From NCBI GenBank assembly GCA_038503035.1, contig JAVSML010025211.1:992001-1056000 (forward strand): DNA of 64,000 bases. The letters are read 5' to 3'. The notes under the pieces were generated by a model. That model searched no databases. It had not been told where the DNA came from and was given only the letters and a program-made list of their open reading frames with translations. This document shows, one piece after another, positions 55,630-64,000 of the stretch (its first letter is position 1; each line of letters starts with the position of its first letter). This DNA is from Crocodylus rhombifer. Taxonomy: Eukaryota; Chordata; Crocodylia; Crocodylidae. The translations under genes were made by a program, and so were the position numbers.

Positions 55630-58600
55630 TGGAGTGAGATACTTAACTATGCAGCTCTGGAACAGGCAACAGGATGTAAATGCACACTGGAGCATAGGAA
55701 CCTCAAAAGGTAAATTTGGAAAAATAATTTTTAATGGGAATCATATAAGTATAACACTGAAAGTGACTTTCTGGGTCATTATGTCTGTCAAGCATAAAAT
55801 AAAATGATCAAGCTGCATTTTGAAACTAGTTAGCTTACCATTACATTTCATGCCATTTCCATTATTCCTGTCCTCAAGGTTCTCCAGGTTTTCCTGTATG
55901 ATATTCTGGTCCTTTTTTGCATTGTCCCTGCCTTACAATTTTGTTGTCAGTGAATTTCATTAGTATACTCCTAATTTTTGTGCAAAGGTCATTAATAATC
56001 ATATTAATTAAGATTTGTTCTCAGGATCCTTAGAAACTGGTAACTAGAGAGATTAGTAACTAGAGATATAACTGGTAGGGTTTGTACCCTGGGCCAACAA
56101 GGATAACTGCTGCTGTGGGGGAGATACTGCAGGGGGAGACGTCAGTACAACCCTTTTTCACCCCCCTTCTGCAGCCGCCACTATTGCCAACACTACTGTC
56201 CTGAGTAGTGATGTGAAATTCTGAATTTGGTGGTGAGAAAAGTGGCTGCAGCTACATGAGAGGGTCTCTGTGTGCAGTGGTGTTAACCGTCTGGCTGATG
56301 GCTGTGCATCAGGCAGCAGCATTTCCCACGTGGGGACGCAAAATGTGAGGCTGAGGTGATTCCTGCCCCTGTTTCCTTTGACTAGAGCCTTAAGCTCCAC
56401 TACGTCTGTTCTGGCACCCTTACTTAATCAACACCTGGAGGGCATTCTTTGCTTGACCACTTGTAACTACACTGGTGCTTATAGTAACTTTCTTCCAGTT
56501 GATAGTTTTCTTTTCAGCACAAATAGTTGTCTCCCAGGGGACCAGTTCCTTAGCAATCTTTCACTTCTTGGACCAGCCCCGATCTTTCCCAGCAAGCAGT
56601 AATTTCCCATGTGGCATCACATGGGAAAAGTTTTTCACAAATCTAGATAGATTAGATCAACCTCACTTCCCCTGTCTAATAATCAGATGTTGATTTTTAC
56701 TTGATTTCCATTTAATTCCATGTTTTGATTATTCCTTCATTCAAAATTCATTCCAAAACCTTGAAGTTTTGTGATGAGACTGGTGGGACAGTTGTGCAGT
56801 TTTTTTTTCTCCTCCCTTTCTTAAATATAGAAGTTATATTTTCTATCTTCTAGTAGTACAATTTCTGACTTAATAGATTTATTAAAAGTCGTTGGTACCA
56901 GATTTGCAATTTGTGTGTGTCATCGTTCAATATTCTGGGATGGAGATAATTTGGTTTTCCTTCAATTTAGGTCTTCAAGTTTGCTTTTAACTCAGATATG
57001 TAGAGAGGTGGTTAGGTATGCTAGTATGAAGTGAGGGTGAAGGTAGGGCAGGGTGGCACTTTACAGTCTAACTCAGATATGGTAGTTTCTGTTTGTATAT
57101 GCTCACGCCATGTGTCATCCTGTCTTTGACTATAAAGAACATGGGAACATACTTAATGCAAATGGAAGTAAATTAGCTATTTTTGGGGGGGAGGGGTGAT
57201 AATACCGAGATTATCGTAAATGTCAACACCATTCTCTTAACTGCATTTTTTTCTTTAAGGTTATTTTTGTGGCTTAAGATCTAATCATTATTTTAAAAAA
57301 CTTTACAAGGTATTAACTCAGCAAGGTCTAATTTTAATTTTATACTTACACGTTCTGACCACTAAAACGTAGCTTTGTTTGCTGATTAAGCCCTTGTTTC
57401 CATTTGTTCCAGACTCTGTTTCCACCTCCACTGCATGAAAATCCTTAACCTTCCATTTTAGTCCAGTTTTTGTTATTTGGCTCTCTTATTTCTCTAAGTT
57501 TGTCCTTTTAATATAAACAACAATTTAGTTATTAACCTGGTTTTGTTCAGTCTTTCATTTAATTTAAATCAAATTAGTTTGTAACTTCCTTCTCCAAGGA
57601 AATTTTCAGTGACTGTCACTTTAGTAATATTTTTCTCACTTTGTTTTTAAAAAGTCTAAAATAGCATCACCTTGTGTTGGTTCATTGACAGTTTGATGAA
57701 GAAATCTATTGGTTTTCATATTCTGGAATCACTGGGACCTACCATTTTTTGTGACGTATTATCAAATATATCGCAGAAACTAGTCTGCCATTATGGCACA
57801 ATTCTTTAGTATTAAATGGGCCTTTGTCCATATCCAAATCTGATTGAAGTTTTACTAGTGTAGTAGAATATTTTAAAATCTTCCCCAAAGAGATTTTGTC
57901 CCCTGTTTGCTCTGCTTTGTCTGTGCTGTCACTTCTTATTTGACTATAGTCCACTACCCCACCGGTTGAGGTTCCCAGGTGTTTGCTGGAGCTTGCAGAC
58001 AGGCAGAGCTCTCAGCAGGATCAATGAAGGGATTCCAGGCAGAAAGGGAGTGGAACTGGTGCTGCTTTTGGATCCAAGCACCATGACAGAAACTTGAGCT
58101 TGGGTAGGGGTTTTTGTAGAGGACTAACAATGGCTCAAGGGAGAACACTAGGTTTCTTTATGGGTAAGTGATGGCTCATATGCTGGATAATAGGAAGTGA
58201 TCACTCCTGGCTATGGGTGACACTACTCTGAGGAAGCTCACAATACAGACAGGCAGATGCAGTGTTTTGAATACCAATAAAAAGGAGTCATTACTAGAAC
58301 TGGTCTGATAAATGCTGAGCTGGGTGTATGTAGATGTGGGATGATTAGCAATTGGAGCAGAGATCCCCTATCATGCAGTGCTCCCCTGCTTCTCTGGTCC
58401 CAGGGTGCAGTGTGGTCCTTGCCTTGGAATCTCTGTTCTCCATCCTGAAAGCTAATGAAGGTGCTTTCCTGCCCCATCTCCCATGTAAATGAGTTGTTAT
58501 CTGGTTCCATCTCCAATGTAAATGAGATGAGGGGAGTTGCTTCACTCCTATCACCGTTGTTTGGAGGGATTTAGATGTCTCCCACTGCATCTTCATTGTC

Positions 58601-59740
58601 TTTTGTAAGTCCTTCCTCTAATCAGTTCTTGTTCAGGTGGTGGTGAGGTGGGGGGGCGAGGGCGAGTCCTTTGTGAGTCGGACAGGCTGCGTATGGTGCC
58701 AGGGTTCCCCAAGAACACAGAGCTGACAGGTAGCAAAGGGGAGGTATCTATAGGCTCTGGTAATTGCAGAACCCTGACGAGCTTCATGCATGCAGGATGC
58801 TGCACTCCTGCTCAGAGAACAGGTGGTACTGCTGTGTTCCATCTGTCTTTCAACACTGCTCCAGCTTTTTTCCTGAGACAGAGCTTAAAGCTGAAGTAGC
58901 TCTTTGTTTTTATGGAGGGCCAAATTATTTATGATTTTTATGGACAACTGCTTTTAGGGAGTTTTTTGTGAAATGTCTGTAAATTTAGAGAGATGCCAAC
59001 CCTGCTTGATCCTTAGATATTATTTGGAAAAACACATGACTGGCTTCATAACAGCAAACATTCTGTATCTGTATGCATAGTCCATGATGGCTTGGTGATA
59101 TGGTTGGAAATGTATTGGCTTTTCTCCTGCCATTCTTCCCCATCATGTGAAAAAAAGTTCAGGCCCCAGAACTGAGCTTAGGCAACTGCATGTATACTGA
59201 TAACATTTCGAGGTATCAGAGAGGGGTTTGCTCTTGGAAACCACTACTTTAGAGGTATCAGAGCAGTGATTATCATTGCTATGGAAACCTCAGGGTACTT
59301 TTCATTCCAGTTAGCATTCTCTATTGTGGGAGTGATTAGCAGATCTGTGACATTTTCTTGACTTGATCAGTCACAAAAACTGCACTGCATGCTGGGGTCC
59401 AGGGATTACCATAGCACACAGGTGGTTTGAACCCAGTCTCAAATATGAAGCTGTATGTGCGTGCTGGACTCAACTAGGCTCCAGGGTGATGACCTCAAAT
59501 ACACTGTGCTGGTCTAGGCAAGCTGTTTCCTAAACCAGAATGTTTCTGTGTGGCACAGGCAGTTAGCCTGGGAGCAGCCTGATTGGCACTGTCACTCAGC
59601 ACCATGCAAACACAGCTTTATTTTTTTCATTTAGGAAGTAGCCTTCCTGGAGTTGTGACATTAGCTTGAGGACACCACTGTCCGGAGATGGCCTCTAAAC
59701 ATTAACTACAGATTCCTTCTTTTCTCCACACAGTGGCATC
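55630..59740. other. Intron, mostly unannotated
   Basis: AT-rich with GC-richer patches near 56.1-56.4, 57.95-58.9 and 59.4-59.6 kb. A direct repeat GAGGTATCAGAG occurs at about 59210 and 59251. I see no gene or element with defined ends. Confidence 0.45.
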
Positions 59741-59747
59741 ATAGGGC

Positions 59748-59964
59748 CACCTATACACATGATAGACCTCTGCTAATTAGAACACAACAGAGAGTAGACT
59801 TGATTAATTGTGTCTGCTGGAGTGTGCTCATTAGCATGCTTTAGCAGTGTCTGCATCACATGTATTCAGCATCCCCTCGTTTCAAAATGGTGCCCCTGGT
59901 CTCAGAGCCACTATAATTAAAGTGCTCCCCACCTCTACCCTGGAGTACGTGTATAGACATCCAT
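59748..59964. mobile_element. Possible MITE with CTATACACATG termini
   Basis: Left CCACCTATACACATGAT and right GTACGTGTATAGACAT form an imperfect inverted repeat about 215 bp apart, of the same style as the MITE at 21.6 kb. No ORF and no clear target duplication. Confidence 0.45.
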
Positions 59965-60104
59965 ATAGATATGAAGCCTTGTAGAACATGTGAGAGTGGG
60001 GGTAGTTTATGGTATGCTCCTTAATAAAGTGATAAGGAAATCAGTTTGCTTTTACAGACAAGTTAAATTTCACAACAAACTTGGAGTAAGTATTTACATA
60101 TTGG

Positions 60105-60200
60105 GAAAAAGAGGATCAGAGAGGTTAAGAGCTTGTGCAAGGTCAATGAGAAAGCCTTTGTTAAAACTAGGAATAGAATCTATGACTCAAACCTGGACAG
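60105..60200 (+). repeat. MIR-like SINE fragment
   Basis: GATCAGAGAGGTTAAGAGCTTGTGCAAGGTCA followed by ACTAGGAATAGAATCTATGACTC matches the 3' half of the known MIR core (ordered words AGAGAGGTTAAG, CAAGGTCA and GGAATAGAA). Confidence 0.7.
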
Positions 60201-60204
60201 TACA

Positions 60205-61800
60205 TTTTCTTTCATTTGTTCATATATTCAGCTTTTCTTTCATAATTGAGGCATTAGCTTTATATTCAGGCAACTTAAAAAAAATTCTCTGTCTTTAAAA
60301 ATGCTGTTCTGAGAGTATTGAAAGGTTAGTATAGTTTCATTTGCAGTGTTATTAGCTCTTTTTTCTTGAATGTTGACTGGGGAAGCAGAAGTCAAGAGAA
60401 TTAGAACAAAGAGTGCATACATACTTGCTGTGATTTTTGAGGATAAAATGTTCATCAAAGATTGCATTCACTTATTTAGAAAAATCAATGGTCAACTTTG
60501 TTTACATATGAGCTATAGTAAAGAATAAAAATGTAAAGAATTTTATTGTTAAATTGATCAGTTCAGGAAAAGTCTTGTGAGATAATATAGACACTGTATT
60601 AGGCTCACTAAATGAAAGCCATTGTGCTGCAAGTTCAGTGTGTTGCAATATTGAGAAAAATTGCCCTATTATAAGCTGGTTTTATGTAGATAATAGATTA
60701 AATTCATTTTGCAGAGACTTCATAGTTTTATTTTGCTGTAAGAATTACCACTTTGTGTATGCCTTTTGGTATTTTCATTTAAATTATCTTTTCATCTAAT
60801 GTGTTCTTGGTAGTGTGAGCTCTGATTTTCAAAAGATTAACACGCAGAATAAATGTGCACAGAGGTATTGAATTTGCGCAATTAAAATTTTTTGTACAAA
60901 AAGAGGGGAAATAATTTAAGAAAGGGTATGATGAAATACTTGTAGTGCTTGTAATTCTGGTAATGACAACAGATTCTTGTATTGAATCTGGTAGAAGTTT
61001 TATTGCTTGTACTGGTTTACATAATTTTTTCCTTAATAAACAAAGTACTGGTTTTAATAAAATTGGTGACAAAGCTCAATGCATCTTTTCACTAGGAATG
61101 TAAAGATTTATTTTTTACCAGTAGTAGATCCAGTTTTAAAGATTACTTTAGTTGATCATGCATTTTTCCTGAAGTGGAATCAGAGATATGGCATATTCCC
61201 AAATAGTACAGAGAGCAGAACCATCTACAATCTGGCCAGTGCCAAGAAAGCCACTTCATGCTGTTACAGCTACAGAACGCAAGTCATCTTTTTGTGCAAA
61301 CCATGTGTAATATATTAGCAGTATAAATCAGTAGACCTTTTTTTATTATATTGTCATATTTTTAAAGACATAAGCCAACTTTTAATTGAAGCTTGAAGTA
61401 ATCTGTGGGTACAAAATTACAGGGGCAGTTGATTATGATAGTAACTTTTATCATTTAGATATCTTAGCCTATATCTAGCACACAGGAAAAGGCAATATTT
61501 AGCACTGTTTCTGCAATGGGCTTTGCGGTCTCACACTGCACTGTCTGCAGTATTAGTTCCATTAGCGTCAGTAGAACTCCGTATTGGAGTACGCATTCAC
61601 TTGTGTGGCATTCATTGCAAGAATGTGGTGATAGAGGTTGTTTTAAAAAAATCTGGCAGCATACATTAGGATACACACTTATAAAAAGTGATGCTTTTTC
61701 ACTTTATAAAGATAAAATCACAGAATAAAAATCTAGATGGCTAGTTCACCAAATGATGTAGACCTCCATCCAACTCTGAGATATATCTATATAGATATCG
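60205..61800. other. Intron, nothing recognised
   Basis: AT-rich. ORFs lack domains. Confidence 0.5.
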
Positions 61801-61807
61801 AGATATA

Positions 61808-62486
61808 CTAGGGCTGTTGAATGATTTAAAAAATTGCAATTAATTGTGAGATTAAAAATAGTCATGATTAATCACAATTTTAATTGTGTAGCTAAACAAT
61901 AATAGACTTCCAATTTATTAGAAATATTTTTGAATTTTTTAATATTTTCAAATAAATTGATTTTAATTGCAACACAATGCCATAAGAACAGAATAGAACT
62001 ATGCTAATTTCTACCTAGTGCTTAAGTACAGTAAGTGAAAAGTCAAAACTAGTGTTACCATATTACCAATTCCAAAAAAGGACACCTGTTGGGGATACAC
62101 CCGACTCCCAATCCACAGCCCCTGGCGCTGTCAGTGTCCTGCACTCCTGACCCGCAGCTCCCTGTTCTCCCCCCAGCTACCCCCAGCAGGATCTCTTGGG
62201 ACTGCCCAGCCCCTGTGCCATCAGCCTGGTCGTGGACCTCCCTGCCACCCTCAGTGGGCCCCCCTGCCCCCCCATTCCCTTGCTGGAGGGGTAGGTGCCT
62301 CACCCTGCACTGCCTGGCTGCTTGCTGGCCACAAGTGTGTGTGCGTGTGTCTGTGTGTGCATGGCCCGGCAGAATCAAGGGGGAAGGGACTGTTTTCCCC
62401 AGCACATGGCCCAGCAGCAGTGATTATTGATGTGTTAATTTGTTTTTGCATTAGTTGTGCCTGTTAATGGCGATTCACAGACCTAA
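61808..62486. mobile_element. Composite MITE-like element with AT-rich ends and a GC-rich insert
   Basis: The left end TAGGGCTGTTGAATG and the right end (reverse complement) TAGGTCTGTGAATCG are similar inverted termini, followed on the left by ATTAATTGTGAGATTAAAAA, typical of a common reptile MITE. Between 62055 and 62420 lies a GC-rich block opening with TTACCATATTACCAATTCC and AAAAAAGGACA, possibly a second, nested insertion. TA on both edges is compatible with a mariner-type duplication. Confidence 0.5.
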
Positions 62487-62508
62487 TATCTATCTATCTA
62501 TCTATCTG
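62485..62508. repeat. (ATCT)n microsatellite
   Basis: Short run of about five ATCT units directly abutting the right end of the MITE-like element. Confidence 0.95.
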
Positions 62509-62509
62509 A

Positions 62510-63515
62510 GTTGGACAGATGTAATAAAGACAGGTCCTGATCTTGCAAGTAGACTCTTACACTTGTTTTGAGTCCTGTTGACACAAGTGAACTATACAGG
62601 GATATAAGAAAACACCCATTACAGATCCCTTTGCAGGGTTAATGTCACTAGCTCACTGTCATGTGAATATTGGTGTTGGGGAGAACCACACAAAAGATCT
62701 GAGTTACAGAAATGGCTCAGACCACTGGAAAATATTAGAAACTTCTCCTGAGATGTAATTTGCTCTTATTCTTCCCTTCAAACAAAAACCTGACATAACT
62801 AAAATGATTGGTGTGAGGGTAACTTTTCTGGGCATTTATAAGGCCTCTATCATGGAGCAGACATACACTTCTTAACTGAAAATGTAATAAACATTAAAGT
62901 TTATTGAATGCATTTTAATGTTTGTGATCCTAATGGCATGAAATTAATTTTTAAAGAAAGTTTATTCTTTCATCTTCCTTTCCCTTTGGGGTGGAATTAA
63001 CATTTCTGTGTCCATGTGCTGTATTTATACACTTAACATTACTTAGGTTGATGCAAGGTTTAATGAATTAAATATTACAGGTAATTTTAGGTAGCAAATA
63101 CAGTAAACTGGTTAAAATGGTCCTTCATTGTCTTAAGTTCCATGATTTTCTGTTGGATTTCTTTTAAGCTTAACCTTGTAATACTTTTGAGGATAATTTA
63201 TAATGGTCTTATTTTGCTCTTTTTTATTTTTTACCCTTATGTTACTGATATAAATGATCATCCTTAACTCTAGTTTAATGTGGCTTTTTGCTCTGGGAAA
63301 TATTAGGTTTATCCTGTAAATTTTCCCTGCTTATTTATTTGTAGTTTAGCTTTGTGCAGTTTAGCTTTGTGCATGCTATATTTTAAATATCATACTTGTC
63401 ATACTGTTTGCTGGGCTACCATATTTAGATAAATGCAAGATGAGGTTCCCTACCCAATCAACATGAGAAAAAACCCTTCATCTTACATTTGCTTACAAGG
63501 AAACGTCACTAAATA
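62510..63515. other. Intron, nothing recognised
   Basis: AT-rich with no supportable feature. Confidence 0.5.
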
Positions 63516-63519
63516 TATT

Positions 63520-64000
63520 GGTTGCTTCTACACTTGACAGGGTCTTAGTTCTCCCTAAACTGGAATGGTGGGTTTTTAATTGTGGTGATTAAAACCCCAC
63601 CATTTCAATTTATGGCTTTCCGTCATGTCACAGCAATGGCCAACCGTCAGCTCACCTGCCTCGTCCTGCGGCCCCCCCACCCCCCCGCCAAGGGCAGGCT
63701 CTACCAGAAAAAGAAAGCAGTAAAGGGCCCAATCCATTTTTTCCCCAGACCCTGCCTGCCTCTCCTGCAGCCAGGGGGTGAGCTGCCAGCAGGCCCTGAA
63801 GTGGGGGTGGGGGAGTGGGAGGGCAGCGCTTCCCTTTGTAATGGTGCCATCCCCCTGGGACCACCCAGGTGGGCTGCCCCCACAGGGGGAAGCACCGGGC
63901 CCCCCTGCAGCTTGCCTTTCAGCAGTGGGAGAGGTGGGCAGGCTCTGGGAGAAAAAAAACAAATTATCAGGCCCCTCACCATTTTTTTTTTTTTCCTCAG
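63520..64000. mobile_element. GC-cored TIR element, second copy, cut by window end
   Basis: Begins GGTTGCTTCTACACTTGACAG, aligned with the start of the element at 51351 (GGTGCTTGTACAAGTGACG). Both continue with GTCTTAGTTCT / GTTTAGTTCT, GGGTTTTTA and CATTTCAATTTA / GTTTCAATTTA, then switch to a GC-rich core sharing CTGCCTGCCTCTCC, GGGTGAGCTG and GGGAGAGGT.GGCAGGC. The right end lies beyond the window. Confidence 0.65.

Noticed and set aside
62055..62451. Proline-rich ORFs of 113-116 residues on both strands
   Set aside because: They lie in the GC-rich insert of a MITE-like element, are antisense to each other and have no domain.
63576..63982. Minus-strand ORFs of 70-128 residues
   Set aside because: They lie in the GC-rich core of a TIR element cut by the window edge; no domain.
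1..64000. CRISPR array, operon, phage or bacterial defence system
   Set aside because: There are no regular direct repeats with unique spacers, no prokaryotic gene density and no ribosome-binding-site layout; a spliced NEBL exon and vertebrate LINEs show that this is animal DNA.

Overview
This window looks like intronic sequence from an amniote vertebrate. It is AT-rich, full of relics of transposable elements, and has no prokaryotic gene layout. The repeat content fits a reptile, most likely a crocodilian: several CR1 LINEs with short 'TCTATGA'-type 3' tails, reptile-style solo LTRs, hAT and Tigger-like MITEs, and MIR-like SINE cores. The species assignment is inference from repeat style, not proof.

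The only host coding feature I can defend is one 108-base plus-strand exon (21917-22024). It encodes a complete nebulin-type repeat matching NEBL in its LASP2 (LIM-nebulette) form. It is in frame at both ends (phase 0/0) with a good acceptor and a usable donor. The rest of the window is therefore NEBL intron, at least 21.9 kb upstream and 42 kb downstream.

Layout. 1-15 kb: quiet intron with a GC-rich island (2.8-3.2 kb), a 978-bp solo LTR with a perfect 5-bp target duplication (6877-7854), copies of a dispersed SINE-like repeat, and a C-rich island broken by a 100-N gap. 15.5-18.2 kb: a dead minus-strand hAT transposase of the BED-finger type between inverted repeats. 20.4-27.2 kb: a foldback element, the NEBL exon, a MITE, a cluster of tRNA-like modules, hAT MITEs, a second solo LTR and a CR1 tail. 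29-32.6 kb: SINE-like copies, a MIR core, a pyrimidine-rich tract and a hAT MITE with a perfect 8-bp duplication. 34-38.2 kb: MITE-like elements, a CR1 with RT, and a (TG)n tract. 40.7-47.9 kb: the densest block, a Ty3/gypsy relic on the minus strand abutting two long plus-strand CR1 copies. 50.4-55.6 kb: hAT MITEs, a GC-cored TIR element, a Tigger-like MITE and a LINE endonuclease fragment. 59-64 kb: more MITEs and the start of a second GC-cored element cut by the window edge.

Nothing here forms an operon, CRISPR array or intact novel system. The most interesting structures are a possible family of TIR elements with 'CTACACATG/GTACA' tips and GC-rich cores, a 0.6-kb foldback, a row of tRNA-like modules, and an irregular array of 14-bp near-palindromes. 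All coordinates of repeats without visible target duplications are approximate.
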